In this document: piece by piece, positions 46,672 to 55,894 of the stretch
Layout: the number at the start of each line of letters is the position of its first letter
Position numbering within the stretch: position 1 is the stretch's first letter
Assembly: GCA_009691685.1 (NCBI GenBank)
Contig: SIAU01000002.1
Span: 1-64,000 of the forward strand
DNA from: Opitutales bacterium
Lineage (GTDB): Bacteria; Verrucomicrobiota; Verrucomicrobiia; Opitutales; UBA953
DNA length: 64,000 nt
Reading direction: 5' to 3'
Position numbers and translations under genes: made by a program
Notes under the pieces: generated by a model
Told to the model about the DNA's origin: nothing
Databases searched by the model: none
The model's input: the letters and a program-made list of their open reading frames with translations, nothing else

Positions 46672-47670
46672 TTATTGTCTGTCCTTGGCGAAGGCCTCTG
46701 CAAAATAAGTTAAAATTAAATCTGCACCCGCTCGACGAATGGCGAGAAGGGATTCATCGCGGGTTGCCTTAAGATTGAGCCAGCCTTTTTCGGCTGCCGC
46801 ATGAATTTGTGCATACTCGCCCGAAACTTGATAAGCAGCAATCGGACGAGCAGAGGACTCACGAACGTCGCGAATGATGTCCAAATAAATTCCCGCAGGT
46901 TTAACCATGATGATGTCTGCACCCTCCAACTGATCTAAATGGGCCTCGCGAATTGATTCGCGACGATTGGCTGGGTTGATTTGATAAGTAGCTTTAGAGA
47001 GAGATTCACCTGATTTTCTGGTGCTGCCGACCGCATCGCGGAATGGACCATAATAGGCCGAAGCGAATTTAGCCGAGTAGGCGAGGATGCCAGTTTGTGT
47101 CAGGCCATTCTCATCGAGTGCACTACGAATGGCACTGACGCGTCCATCCATCATATCGGACGGTGCAACAAAATCCGTGCCCGCTTGGGCTGTGAGCACC
47201 GACATCTTAACCAGTGCCGCGACCGTCTTGTCATTATCTACATCGGTCTTCGCACTATTTAAAATTCCATCGTGTCCGTGTGTGGTGTAAGGATCCAAAG
47301 CAATATCCGCAAAGATAACCATCTCCGGACATTTTTGTTTCACTTCACGTATCGCACGCAGCGCGAGGTTGTTTGAATTATGTGCCTCTGCTCCGTCGGC
47401 CGATTTTTTACTTTCGTCAATTTTTGGAAACGGTGCGATACCATGAATTCCTAATTTAAGTAACTCATGACATTTGGCGGCGAGCTGCGAAAGGGGAATA
47501 CGATTAATTCCTGGGAGGGAGGGAATCGGTTCTAAGTTTTCACCTTCGGTGACAAAAATCGGCTGAATGAGATGGCGAGGCTCGACAGAAATTTCGGTGA
47601 GCATGGTACGAATACCGGCGGTAGCACGTAGACGACGTAGGCGAGTAGATGGGTCGAGTGATTCCGACAT
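46672..47670 (-). CDS. hemB: Delta-aminolevulinic acid dehydratase (porphobilinogen synthase)
   Basis: Condenses two 5-aminolevulinates to porphobilinogen in haem synthesis. 332 residues. The Schiff-base lysines lie in ILAYSAKFASAYYGPFRDA and DIIMVKPAGIYLDI. The metal-site segment reads FADIALDPYTTHGHDGIL: Asp replaces the Cys cluster, so this is the Mg/K-type rather than the Zn-cysteine type. hemL, which makes its substrate, lies 2.2 kb away on the other strand beyond dnaK. The start region is shared with the divergent dnaK promoter. Confidence 0.96.
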   Translation of the reverse strand: MSESLDPSTRLRRLRATAGIRTMLTEISVEPRHLIQPIFVTEGENLEPIPSLPGINRIPLSQLAAKCHELLKLGIHGIAPFPKIDESKKSADGAEAHNSNNLALRAIREVKQKCPEMVIFADIALDPYTTHGHDGILNSAKTDVDNDKTVAALVKMSVLTAQAGTDFVAPSDMMDGRVSAIRSALDENGLTQTGILAYSAKFASAYYGPFRDAVGSTRKSGESLSKATYQINPANRRESIREAHLDQLEGADIIMVKPAGIYLDIIRDVRESSARPIAAYQVSGEYAQIHAAAEKGWLNLKATRDESLLAIRRAGADLILTYFAEAFAKDRQ

Positions 47671-47752
47671 CGGAGGGTTGAGTTAGTCGAGTCACTGTCG
47701 AAGGGCAAGGCGAAGGGCAGGCTTTGACCCACGAGACACACGCAGGGTGTGA

Positions 47753-47767
47753 CACTTTGTCAAAGTG
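47753..47767. promoter_or_regulatory. Perfect 7-1-7 palindrome in the hemB-dnaK intergenic region
   Basis: CACTTTGTCAAAGTG, 83 bases upstream of the hemB start and 113 upstream of dnaK. It could be an operator for either gene. No known regulator is recognised from the sequence. Confidence 0.5.
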
Positions 47768-47789
47768 CCCGACAATTTGGCCATAAACT

Positions 47790-47823
47790 ATGACTAATTC
47801 TGTTAAAAACGCCTATTAGTCAT
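47790..47823. promoter_or_regulatory. Spaced inverted repeat upstream of dnaK
   Basis: Perfect 9-base arms ATGACTAAT and ATTAGTCAT separated by 16 bases. Geometry and sequence differ from CIRCE (TTAGCACTC-N9-GAGTGCTAA). It ends 11 bases before the -24-like element, a position where it might bind an activator or repressor. Confidence 0.5.
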
Positions 47824-47834
47824 GTATTTATCCT

Positions 47835-47849
47835 TGGCACAAGCCCTGC
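47835..47849 (+). promoter_or_regulatory. Sigma-54-like -24/-12 promoter match before dnaK
   Basis: TGGCACAAGCCCTGC fits the consensus TGGCAC-N5-TTGC at all positions but one, with exactly 10 bases between GG and GC. It would start transcription about 18-20 bases before the dnaK ATG. A TATAAT at 47852-47857 offers an alternative sigma-70 -10, but its -35 is poor. Confidence 0.45.
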
Positions 47850-47879
47850 CATATAATTTGCAAACCCATAAATATAACT

Positions 47880-49808
47880 ATGAGCAAAATCATCGGAATC
47901 GATCTCGGAACTACCAACTCCTGTATGGCCATCCTGGAAGCAGGTGAAGCTGTCGTCATCGCCAATTCAGAAGGCGCACGTACGACGCCTTCAGTCGTCG
48001 CCTTCACGAAGACAGGCGAAGTGCTCGTCGGCCAAGCGGCGAAGCGCCAAGCGGTCACTAACCCGAAGAACACCGTTTTCTCGGCGAAGCGCCTCATCGG
48101 TCGCAAATTTTCGGAAGTTAAAAATATCGCCTCCAAACTTCCTTACAAGGTCGTTGAAGGAAAAAATGGCGATGCTGCTATCGAATGCGACGTCGAAGGA
48201 AAACCTCGCGTCTTTGCCCCTGAAGAAATCGCGGCAAAAGTTTTAGCTAAACTCAAAGCCGATGCTGAAGCTTACCTCGGTGAAAAAGTTACCCAAGCGG
48301 TGATCACCGTTCCTGCTTACTTCAACGACTCCCAACGTCAGGCTACCAAAGACGCTGGCACCATCGCAGGTTTAGAAGTGCTTCGTATTGTGAACGAGCC
48401 AACTGCTGCATCCTTAGCTTATGGTTTAGATAAGAAGGGTGATGAGAAGATTGCCGTTTACGATTTAGGTGGTGGAACTTTCGACGTCTCGATTCTCGAA
48501 ATCGGCGGCGGCGTTTTTGAAGTTAAAGCAACCAATGGCGACACCGAGCTCGGTGGTGACAATTGGGATGAACGCATTATCCAGTGGCTTATTGATGGCT
48601 TCCGCGCTGAACAAGGAATCGATCTCTCCAAAGATCCAATGGCTCGTCAGCGTCTGAAAGAAGAAGCAGAAAAAGCGAAGATTGCTTTATCCTCTTCGAA
48701 CTCAGTCGATATCAACTTACCGTTTATCACGGCCGATGCGACTGGTCCAAAGCACCTTAACGTCACTCTCACCCGCGCCCAAATGGAAAAGGTCTGTGAT
48801 GATCTTTCCGAGCGCACCAGAAAGCCTTTCGAAAACTGCTTAAAAGATGCCGGCCTTTCGATGAGTGAAGTCGATGAACTCGTCTTGGTCGGTGGGATGA
48901 CTCGTATGCCTAAGATTAACGACATCGCTCGTTCACTCGCTGGCAAAGATCCACACAAAGGAGTTAACCCCGATGAAGTGGTTGCCATCGGCGCTGCTAT
49001 TCAGGCCGGTGTGTTGAAGGGAGACGTTAAAGACGTTCTCCTGCTCGATGTTACACCTTTAACGCTCTCGATTGAAACCATGGGTGGTGTATCGACCGCG
49101 ATGATTGATCGTAACACCACGATTCCTACTAAGAAATCACAAGTGTACTCGACCGCTGCCGACAATCAACCTGCTGTAGATATTGTTATTCTCCAAGGTG
49201 AACGTCCGATGGCTAAAGACAACAAACACCTCGGTACATTTAAGCTCGATGGCATTATGCCAGCAGCACGTGGTACTCCCCAAATCGAAGTGACCTTTGA
49301 TATCGATGCGAACGGTATCTTACACGTCAGCGCGACGGATAAAGGAACCGGCAAAGCTCAAAAGATTTCCATCACCGGATCTTCGGGTCTTTCTAAAGAA
49401 GAAGTTGAGAAGCTCCGTAAGGAAGCCGAACTCCATGCCGATGAAGATAAGAAAGCGCGTGACGGTGCCGAAGCGCGTAATCAACTCGACGCCATTATTT
49501 TCCAAGGCGAAAAACAAATCAAAGAAAACGGCGACAAGTTCCCTGGCGACACTAAGGCTCAAGCCGAAGCTGCGATCAAGGAAGCTCAAGAGCTCCTCAA
49601 AAAACCTGAAGCCACCGCTGAAGAGTTCCAAAAGGCGCACGAAGCCATCATCAAGCCACTCAGCGAAGCCGCTCAGGCAATTTACGCTGACGCCGCGAAA
49701 CAAGCCGAAGCTAACCCTCAAGGTGGTGCCGAAGCAAAAGACGGAAAAGCTAAGGACGGCAAAGTGGTCGACGGCGACTTCGAGGTTGTCGACGACGGTA
49801 AGAAATAA
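47880..49808 (+). CDS. dnaK: Chaperone DnaK (Hsp70)
   Basis: 642-residue ATP-dependent chaperone. ATPase signatures: [33 protein letters not shown] and [13 protein letters not shown]. The substrate-binding domain ([20 protein letters not shown], then the beta-sandwich) starts near residue 385, and the helical lid ends in an acidic tail [12 protein letters not shown]. It is monocistronic here, with no grpE or dnaJ beside it, and is followed by a strong terminator. The upstream region lacks CIRCE but holds inverted repeats and a -24/-12-like promoter. Confidence 0.97.
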   Translation: MSKIIGIDLGTTNSCMAILEAGEAVVIANSEGARTTPSVVAFTKTGEVLVGQAAKRQAVTNPKNTVFSAKRLIGRKFSEVKNIASKLPYKVVEGKNGDAAIECDVEGKPRVFAPEEIAAKVLAKLKADAEAYLGEKVTQAVITVPAYFNDSQRQATKDAGTIAGLEVLRIVNEPTAASLAYGLDKKGDEKIAVYDLGGGTFDVSILEIGGGVFEVKATNGDTELGGDNWDERIIQWLIDGFRAEQGIDLSKDPMARQRLKEEAEKAKIALSSSNSVDINLPFITADATGPKHLNVTLTRAQMEKVCDDLSERTRKPFENCLKDAGLSMSEVDELVLVGGMTRMPKINDIARSLAGKDPHKGVNPDEVVAIGAAIQAGVLKGDVKDVLLLDVTPLTLSIETMGGVSTAMIDRNTTIPTKKSQVYSTAADNQPAVDIVILQGERPMAKDNKHLGTFKLDGIMPAARGTPQIEVTFDIDANGILHVSATDKGTGKAQKISITGSSGLSKEEVEKLRKEAELHADEDKKARDGAEARNQLDAIIFQGEKQIKENGDKFPGDTKAQAEAAIKEAQELLKKPEATAEEFQKAHEAIIKPLSEAAQAIYADAAKQAEANPQGGAEAKDGKAKDGKVVDGDFEVVDDGKK

Positions 49809-49825
49809 TCTCTCATAATGTTCTT

Positions 49826-49855
49826 AAAAGGGCCAGCCAACCAGCTGGCCCTTTT
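49826..49855 (+). terminator. Intrinsic terminator of dnaK
   Basis: Perfect 12-base stem AAAAGGGCCAGC/GCTGGCCCTTTT with a 6-base loop and a T run. Confidence 0.93.
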
Positions 49856-49911
49856 TGTTTTAATATCGCTCAACCGTTGACCAAATGCCTCGGCTGTGTT
49901 GCCTTTAAAGT

Positions 49912-51189
49912 GTGAAATCTTCCGAGCAGTTATTCCAAGAAGCCCTAGCGATGATTCCCGGTGGGGTTAATTCTCCCGTTCGAGCCTTTCGCTCGGTCGG
50001 TGGTATACCTTTTTTCACGAAGTCGGCCAACGGTGCGCGCTTAACGACCGTAGATAATAAGCAACTGATTGATTTCGTTTTAACCTGGGGACCAGCGATT
50101 CACGGACACAACGATCCTGAAATTAGAAAGGCGATCCAAGAGGCCTTGGAGGCCGGAACGAGTTTTGGTACGCCTAATCCTCTGGAAGTTGAAATGGCTA
50201 AACTGATTTTAGAATGCGTGCCAGCAGTTAAAAAAGTTCGTATGACTAATAGTGGGACCGAAGCTACGATGTCGGCTATTCGCTTGGCTCGCGGTTATAC
50301 GGGCCGAGAAAAGATTATTAAATTCTCGGGATGCTATCATGGTCACGTAGATTCTCTTTTGGTAAAAGCTGGCTCGGGCGCGCTCACCCAGGGAAATCCC
50401 GATTCAGCAGGCGTGACGAAGGGTACGGCGGCTGATACTTTGGTGGCTGAATATAATAATTTACCCGATGTAGAAAAACTCTTTGAGGCGAATCCAGGCG
50501 CCATCGCAGGAGTTATTTTAGAGCCTTATCCCGCCAATGTTGGATTAATTTTACCGCAAAAAGGCTTTCTCGAAGGCCTGCGAAATCTTTGTACCAAACA
50601 CGGTGCCGTATTAATTTTTGATGAAGTGATGACCGGCTTCCGTCTTTCTTTAGCCGGCACTCAGGGATTACATCATGTGGTGCCTGACTTAGTTTGCTTA
50701 GGAAAAATTATTGGTGGCGGACTTCCCGTGGGGGCATTCGGAGGCAAAGCAGAGATCATGGATAAACTCGCGCCGCTGGGTCCGGTGTATCAAGCGGGCA
50801 CACTCAGTGGAAATCCACTCGCCATGGCGGCTGGCTTGGCAGCGGTCAGAAAATTAAAACGTGAAAATCCTTATCAGAGATTAGACCGACTCGGTATAAA
50901 AGTTCGCGACACCTTATTGTCTGCGGCGAAGGCTAAAGGAATTCCTCTGCACGTTCCGCAAGTAGGTTCGATGTTCTCATTATTTTTCAATCCCGAGGTA
51001 GTTAACAATTACGATCAAGCGATTGCGTCGAACGGTGATTTGTATCGTAAAGTATTTCGCTACGCGTTGGACCATGGGGTATATTTAGCACCTTCGCCTT
51101 ATGAGACGGCCTTTATCTCGACCGCTCACGAAGGGGTCGACATCGACCAAGCCTGTGCTACACTGGATTTAGCAATTCGCTCACTTTAA
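49912..51189 (+). CDS. hemL: Glutamate-1-semialdehyde 2,1-aminomutase
   Basis: Makes 5-aminolevulinate from glutamate-1-semialdehyde in the C5 haem pathway. 425 residues from GTG 49912. Begins [20 protein letters not shown], the usual HemL start. The PLP lysine is Lys265 in [37 protein letters not shown] holds the PLP-contacting Asp. [16 protein letters not shown] follows. proC starts 7 bases downstream, so the two are probably cotranscribed. With hemB close by, two early haem steps cluster around dnaK. Confidence 0.96.
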   Translation: MKSSEQLFQEALAMIPGGVNSPVRAFRSVGGIPFFTKSANGARLTTVDNKQLIDFVLTWGPAIHGHNDPEIRKAIQEALEAGTSFGTPNPLEVEMAKLILECVPAVKKVRMTNSGTEATMSAIRLARGYTGREKIIKFSGCYHGHVDSLLVKAGSGALTQGNPDSAGVTKGTAADTLVAEYNNLPDVEKLFEANPGAIAGVILEPYPANVGLILPQKGFLEGLRNLCTKHGAVLIFDEVMTGFRLSLAGTQGLHHVVPDLVCLGKIIGGGLPVGAFGGKAEIMDKLAPLGPVYQAGTLSGNPLAMAAGLAAVRKLKRENPYQRLDRLGIKVRDTLLSAAKAKGIPLHVPQVGSMFSLFFNPEVVNNYDQAIASNGDLYRKVFRYALDHGVYLAPSPYETAFISTAHEGVDIDQACATLDLAIRSL

Positions 51190-51196
51190 TATCACC

Positions 51197-51997
51197 ATGG
51201 CTAAACTTTCATTCATCGGTGCAGGGCGTATGGCGGGGGCCATCGTGCGTGGTCTCATTCGCTCTGGCGCCTGTGTGCCTAGTGATATTAAGATTATCGG
51301 CGGAGCTAATCACTCAGCGAAAGACTTAGCCAAGGAAACGGGCGTAATCATCGCCACCAGCGCAGAAGATTTATTTGCGGGTGCAGATGCGGTTGTGGTC
51401 GCTTGCAAGCCACAACAGTTTCCGATGCTCAATGAGTCCTATGGGAAATTATCTAAAGAAAAATTAGTCTTATCTGTTTTAGCGGGCAAGCGCTTGGCGA
51501 CTCTTACTCAATTTTTTAACTCGGCGCGTAACGTGGTACGCACCATGCCGAATACACCTGGAGCGATTGGCAAGGGTGTGACCGCGCTTTGCTCTGCGAA
51601 AACTCTTACAACGGGTGATCGGTCTATTGTGGAAGCCATCTGCAACGGACTTGGGACGACTTTAGAAATCCCTGAAAATATGTTCGACGCGGTGACCGCA
51701 GTCTCCGGTAGCGGCCCTGGATTTTTCTTTGAAACCATTTCAGCCTATGAAGAAGCGGCTGTTGAACTTGGGTTTACACCCGCCCAAGCTCAGTTACTCG
51801 TCAGACAAACCTTTTTAGGTTCACTCGCCTTATTGCAGTCGACCCAGGAAACGCCGGAAAATTTACGCAACCAAGTGACCTCGCCTGGTGGAACGACCAA
51901 AGCGGGCTTAGACGCTCTCACTAAGAATCAATTCCGCGAAACGATTAAGGCCGCCTTATTAGCTGCTAAGAATCGCTCCGAAGAACTTGGGAAGTAG
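51197..51997 (+). CDS. proC: Pyrroline-5-carboxylate reductase
   Basis: Last step of proline synthesis, reducing P5C with NAD(P)H. 266 residues. The Rossmann motif FIGAGRMAGAIVRGLIRSG is at the N-terminus, VVACKPQQFP in the middle, and the signature VTAVSGSGPGFFFETISAYE with TSPGGTTKAGLDALTK in the C-terminal dimer domain. It follows hemL by 7 bases. An octamer-repeat element begins 6 bases after its stop. Confidence 0.95.
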   Translation: MAKLSFIGAGRMAGAIVRGLIRSGACVPSDIKIIGGANHSAKDLAKETGVIIATSAEDLFAGADAVVVACKPQQFPMLNESYGKLSKEKLVLSVLAGKRLATLTQFFNSARNVVRTMPNTPGAIGKGVTALCSAKTLTTGDRSIVEAICNGLGTTLEIPENMFDAVTAVSGSGPGFFFETISAYEEAAVELGFTPAQAQLLVRQTFLGSLALLQSTQETPENLRNQVTSPGGTTKAGLDALTKNQFRETIKAALLAAKNRSEELGK

Positions 51998-52003
51998 TAA
52001 ACG

Positions 52004-52099
52004 TTGAGGGGACACGTGGGACAGGGTAGGGGCGCGACTGCGTCGCGTCCTCGCATCTCCCCTTGTCACCGTGTCACCTTGCCCCCGTGTCCCCTCAAT
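52004..52099. repeat. Octamer-repeat element C, inverted-repeat form
   Basis: Left arm TTGA-GGGGACAC-GTGGGACA, core with hairpin CGCGAC/GTCGCG (52033-52047), and a right arm whose reverse complement reads GGGGACAC, GGGGGCAA, GGTGACAC, GGTGACAA, GGGGAGAT. The ends GTTGAGGGGACACG and CGTGTCCCCTCAAT are inverted. It fills the gap between the convergent proC and rhodanese genes almost exactly and could fold as a transcriptional barrier. Confidence 0.85.
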
Positions 52100-52101
52100 A
52101 A

Positions 52102-52629
52102 CTATTTATTCCAAGGGGCGCGGGCCATGAGGAGTCCCATGCCGCACCAATCGGTAATTCCCGCAAAGATGAGTCCGGCTCCGATAAAAGCACTGAGGAA
52201 ATAAAAATTAGGATGAACGAAATGTCCGAGAGCTACACCTAGACATATTAAACTTCCAGCACCGATGCGCACTTGTCGCTCAATCGAAATCACTGCCTCT
52301 CCGCCTTTTTCAATGGGGAGATTGGCATCAACGCAGGCATTAGTTCCGCCTTCCACGACGAGAAGATTAAATGACCCAGCTTGAAGAATTTCCGCAGCTT
52401 TGCGTGCTCGGCCACCTTTTCCGCAAAGTAAAATAATGGCCGGATTTTGTTTATCACCAATAAGTTTTTGGACGTCAGCGCAACTGATGGTATTTAAAGG
52501 CAGATTGACGGCGCCTTGAACACGCAGGCTGCGGTATTCCGCAGGCGATCTGACATCGACAAAGATTTTATCATGTCCCTCGAGCTTCTGTAATTGCTCA
52601 ACAGAGATGACTTTAAATTTTTCACTCAT
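52102..52629 (-). CDS. Rhodanese domain with C-terminal membrane segments (DUF2892-like)
   Basis: 175 residues. Residues ~5-105 are a rhodanese domain: KIFVDVRSPAEYRSLRVQGA and the catalytic Cys loop in IILLCGKGGRARKAAEILQ. The rest has two hydrophobic helices (IGAGSLICLGVALGHFVHPN; FLSAFIGAGLIFAGITDWCG) typical of DUF2892 transmembrane proteins. It probably holds a sulfurtransferase at the cytoplasmic face of the membrane. Sulfur donor and acceptor are unknown. One base separates it from the leuA stop, so it is cotranscribed after leuA. Confidence 0.88.
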   Translation of the reverse strand: MSEKFKVISVEQLQKLEGHDKIFVDVRSPAEYRSLRVQGAVNLPLNTISCADVQKLIGDKQNPAIILLCGKGGRARKAAEILQAGSFNLLVVEGGTNACVDANLPIEKGGEAVISIERQVRIGAGSLICLGVALGHFVHPNFYFLSAFIGAGLIFAGITDWCGMGLLMARAPWNK

Positions 52630-52630
52630 T

Positions 52631-54292
52631 TTAGGAGAGGCGATTAACGGCGCTGACTAGTGCTTTGAGGCCAGCGATTTCAATGTTCGGATCGACGCCC
52701 CCGCCCCAAACGGTTTTTCCGCTGTCGGACTGTAAAGATACATAAGCTGCAGCAGAGGATTCTTCGCCCGACGATAAAGCGTGTGAGCGATAATCGCGCA
52801 GTGTGAACTTGGCCCAGCCTTTATTGGCAATGGCATGGACCAAAGCGCTGATTGGACCATTACCTTGGCCTTCAATGTGCATTTTTTCTCCACGGTATTT
52901 TACTTCCGCGGTGCACTTCACTGATTCCTTGCTGGTGGACTGGGTATTGAAATCAATTAACTCAAGGGGCTTAGAAACATTTACGAAATCTAAACGGAAT
53001 TTTTCATGAATTTCTTTAGGTGTTAATTCGCGTCCTAAGCTATCGGCGTATTGTCCGATGATATTGCCGACTTCAGGGTGCATCAACTTAGGTAAATCAA
53101 AACCGAACTCGCGGTCTAAAATATAGGCGACTCCACCTTTACCGCTTTGGGAATTAATACGAATGATGGCTTCGTAGGATCGACCAATATCCATCGGGTC
53201 GATTGTGAGGTAGGGGACCTGCCAAGCGCTGTGTTCGCCATCTTTATTGCGACGATCCATCCCTTTTTTAATCGCATCTTGGTGTGAGCCAGAAAAGGCG
53301 GTGAAAACTAAATCGCCAGCGTACGGATGGCGTTCATGCACGCTCATCCGTGTGCAGCGTTCGTAGATTTCGCGAATCTGTGGTAGGTTTTTAAAGTTCA
53401 ACTGAGGATTAATGCCATGTGAGAACATGTTTAGTCCGACTGTAACGATATCTAGGTTGCCCGTGCGTTCACCGTTACCAAATAAAGTGCCTTCAACGCG
53501 ATCAGCTCCGGCCATTAAACCTAATTCAGTAGCAGCGACGCCCGTTCCGCGGTCATTGTGTGTATGTAAAGAAACCACGGCACTCGCACGATTTTTCAAA
53601 TGAGTGCAGAACCATTCAATCTGATCCGCATGGGTGTTCGGTGTGCCGGCTTCAATAGTGAGTGGTAAATTTAAGATAATTTTTCTTTCCGCGGTCGCAC
53701 CCCAAGCTTTCGAAACCGCTTCGCAGACTTCTAAAGCGTATTCAGCCTCCGTTAAGACGAAGGTTTCCGGACTAAACTCAAATTGCCAATCCGTATTAGG
53801 TAAGGCGTCGGTTAACTCGCGAACCAACTGGGTACCCGCCACAGCCATTTCCAGGACTTTTTCTTTCGATAAGCCGAAAACGATTTCGCGTTGGGCCGGA
53901 TTGGTCGGGGTATAAAGGTGGACGATGGCACGACGGGCACCTTTTAATGACTCGATGGTTCGACGAATCAAGTGTTCACGGGCTTGAACTAATACCTGCA
54001 CGGAAACATCATTCGGAATTAATTTCTTTTCGATGAGTTCACGCGTGAAAGCAAATTCCGTGTCGGAAGCGGAGGGGAATCCAATTTCGATTTCTTTGAA
54101 GCCGATATCGCACAACATTTTAAACATCTCTAATTTTTCAGAGACGTTCATCGGAATGGCTAAGGCCTGATTACCATCGCGTAAATCGACCGAGCACCAG
54201 CGAGGGGCGTGGGTGATTGACGCGTCGGGCCATTGACGTTTTTCTAAACGCACCGTTTGGAAGGGACGGTATTTGGAGCCAGAGTTTTGCAT
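52631..54292 (-). CDS. leuA: 2-Isopropylmalate synthase
   Basis: Condenses acetyl-CoA and 2-oxoisovalerate, the committed step of leucine synthesis. 553 residues, starting YRPFQTVRLEKRQWPDASI, the long (Mycobacterium-type, LeuA2) form. HMGL-like barrel motifs: CSVDLRDGNQALAIPMN and the metal-binding VVSLHTHNDRGTGVAATELG. FGNGERTGNLDIVTVGL and GSHQDAIKKGMDRRNKD follow. The C-terminal ~120 residues are the LeuA regulatory domain, where leucine would bind. A rhodanese gene follows at one base. Confidence 0.95.
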   Translation of the reverse strand: MQNSGSKYRPFQTVRLEKRQWPDASITHAPRWCSVDLRDGNQALAIPMNVSEKLEMFKMLCDIGFKEIEIGFPSASDTEFAFTRELIEKKLIPNDVSVQVLVQAREHLIRRTIESLKGARRAIVHLYTPTNPAQREIVFGLSKEKVLEMAVAGTQLVRELTDALPNTDWQFEFSPETFVLTEAEYALEVCEAVSKAWGATAERKIILNLPLTIEAGTPNTHADQIEWFCTHLKNRASAVVSLHTHNDRGTGVAATELGLMAGADRVEGTLFGNGERTGNLDIVTVGLNMFSHGINPQLNFKNLPQIREIYERCTRMSVHERHPYAGDLVFTAFSGSHQDAIKKGMDRRNKDGEHSAWQVPYLTIDPMDIGRSYEAIIRINSQSGKGGVAYILDREFGFDLPKLMHPEVGNIIGQYADSLGRELTPKEIHEKFRLDFVNVSKPLELIDFNTQSTSKESVKCTAEVKYRGEKMHIEGQGNGPISALVHAIANKGWAKFTLRDYRSHALSSGEESSAAAYVSLQSDSGKTVWGGGVDPNIEIAGLKALVSAVNRLS

Positions 54293-54365
54293 ACGCCGAA
54301 GGTATTAGATGAAGGATGAGAAAAAGAGGAGGGATAGGCGAGCGTGGGTTTTGGTCTTAAAACAA

Positions 54366-54398
54366 AAAAGCCCGCTTGGAATGTCCAGGCGGGCTTTT
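54366..54398 (-). terminator. Intrinsic terminator after the small basic protein gene
   Basis: 15-base stem with one mismatch (AAAAGCCCGCTTGGA/TCCAGGCGGGCTTTT), 3-base loop. On the minus strand it follows the 54421 stop and precedes leuA. Confidence 0.88.
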
Positions 54399-54420
54399 CG
54401 CAAAAGGGTGCGACCCGGAC

Positions 54421-54579
54421 TTAAGCTTCTGGTTTAGTCTTAGGAAGTTTGGTCACGCGCTTGATGTCCTTGATGGTACCGCGTTTCTTGAGTAACTCAA
54501 CGCGCTCGAAGCGTTTGAGAACATTGCGTTTGGCACCAGCTGAACTGGCGCTTGATTTGAAACTATTGTGCTGGGTCAT
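54421..54579 (-). CDS. Small basic protein of the Verrucomicrobia/Chlamydiae/Planctomycetes type
   Basis: 52 residues from ATG 54579 (MTQHNSFKSS). The frame runs upstream to 54708 but only this part is conserved. AGAKRNVLKRFERVELLKKR followed by a basic KRVTKLPKTKPEA end is the pattern of the family I know as TIGR04137. It is strongly basic, so RNA, ribosome or DNA binding is likely, but its function is not known. It has its own terminator. Its presence is one of the best phylum markers in the window. Confidence 0.88.
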   Translation of the reverse strand: MTQHNSFKSSASSAGAKRNVLKRFERVELLKKRGTIKDIKRVTKLPKTKPEA

Positions 54580-54771
54580 GTCCGTAAGAAGTGGAAAGGT
54601 GGAGAAAAGGGTTGGAGTGTTCGGGGGCAAGGGGAAAACACTCGAAAATGATATTAATTGAATAAATGGACGGTTTGTCGGCCTGGAGCAATGGTTTTGC
54701 AGCCCCACCGCCCGTTCAATCGATAACCTTTGGGATTGCTGGCTGGGGCGACTCTGCTGACATCGAGAGCG

Positions 54772-55893
54772 GTGCGTTTACTCGATCGTTATATTCTCTC
54801 AGAATGGGCCAAGGTTTTCAGCCTCTGCTTTGCGAGTTTTTGTGGAATTCTCATCATATCCGAGGCCTATAATTGGCTTCCAGAATTCATTAATCTGAAA
54901 ACCTCGGTTCTTAATATCCTGATATATTTTTCTTACAGCATCGTGGTCCGAATTTCGACGATTGTGCCGATTTCGTTGATGGTCTCCACGGTGTTTGTTT
55001 TGACCAACATGAATCGCAATCAAGAGCTCGCTGCATTGCGTGCCGCGGGAGTGGGCATCGCGAGAATCACCGCTCCGCTCTGGTGGGTCGGCGGAATTTT
55101 CACCGCGCTACTTATTTTGCTCAATGCGGTGTTCGTACCTGATGTGATCGAAGCACAGAACAGTCTGCTCGAACGTGAAGAGTTTAACGCACTGAAGTCA
55201 AAAGGTGTGACGGTACTGCCTTCAGGCCATTCCGACTTCGTCTCGTTCGAAAATACCAAGAAGCATCGCTTTTGGCTGATTACCCGCCTGGGTTTGAGTA
55301 CTGGACAAGCTTTCGAGGTGTCCATTGATTCCTTTGACGAAAAAGGGCGAAAAATCCGTGGCATAAAGGCCGACTTCGCGGAATTTAAAAAAATAAATAA
55401 TCAGTGGGTCTGGATTTTTAAAGAGGGACGCGATTCTAAATTTAATCCTGAGACGGGCTCGTTATTATCCCAACCACGCTTTAAAGAATTAAATATTCCT
55501 GATTATGATGAGGATCCGGAGGTGATGCTTTTTGCGAAACGCGATCCCGATACTTTATCGTTCCGCGAAGTGAATCGCTTCGTGGATCATACGGGTAGCA
55601 ATGCGGGTGGACGTAATGCTGCCTATGCGATGCGCTATCACTCCATTCTGGCTGCACCCGCCATCTGTTTGGTCGTGATTGCCGTGGCTATTCCTTTCTC
55701 GGTGGTCGGAGGTCGGGTGAGTCCGATGGTCGGCGTGGCTAAAACATTCGGATTATTTCTTCTGTTTTATTTCATTTCAGCACTGTGTTATGCTTTGGGT
55801 AACAGCGGAGCACTTCCGCCGGTGGTTGCTGCATGGTTGCCGGTTATACTCACTATTCTTTGGATCACGCCCAAACTTAGGGCTGTAAATTAA
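54772..55893 (+). CDS. LptF/LptG-type lipopolysaccharide export permease
   Basis: Membrane subunit of the LptB2FG complex that extracts LPS from the inner membrane. 373 residues from GTG 54772 (RLLDRYILSEWAKVFSLCF), the classic LptF/G start; a TTG at 54730 adds 14 unconvincing residues. Three N-terminal transmembrane helices (FCGILIISEAYNWL, LIYFSYSIVVRISTIVPISL, ITAPLWWVGGIFTALLILLN), a periplasmic beta domain (~150-270), and three C-terminal helices. NRNQELAALRAAGVGIARI is the cytoplasmic coupling loop. Whether it is LptF or LptG is undecided. The next gene follows after one base. Confidence 0.9.
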   Translation: MRLLDRYILSEWAKVFSLCFASFCGILIISEAYNWLPEFINLKTSVLNILIYFSYSIVVRISTIVPISLMVSTVFVLTNMNRNQELAALRAAGVGIARITAPLWWVGGIFTALLILLNAVFVPDVIEAQNSLLEREEFNALKSKGVTVLPSGHSDFVSFENTKKHRFWLITRLGLSTGQAFEVSIDSFDEKGRKIRGIKADFAEFKKINNQWVWIFKEGRDSKFNPETGSLLSQPRFKELNIPDYDEDPEVMLFAKRDPDTLSFREVNRFVDHTGSNAGGRNAAYAMRYHSILAAPAICLVVIAVAIPFSVVGGRVSPMVGVAKTFGLFLLFYFISALCYALGNSGALPPVVAAWLPVILTILWITPKLRAVN

Positions 55894-55894
55894 A

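Noticed and set aside
47532-47755. Two overlapping minus-strand frames at the 5' end of hemB
   Set aside because: They are alternative frames over hemB coding sequence and its leader, with no recognisable content.
47671-47879. CIRCE element for dnaK
   Set aside because: No TTAGCACTC-N9-GAGTGCTAA match; the inverted repeat there has a different sequence and spacing.
49320-49721. 133-codon frame antisense to dnaK
   Set aside because: A shadow of the GC-biased third codon positions of dnaK, with no start signal or family features.
52004-52204. Plus-strand frame running from the octamer element into the rhodanese gene
   Set aside because: Produced by the repeat sequence and antisense to a clear rhodanese-DUF2892 gene.
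54580-54708. N-terminal extension of the small basic protein
   Set aside because: The conserved protein starts at MTQHNSF; the extension has no similarity and covers the intergenic region.
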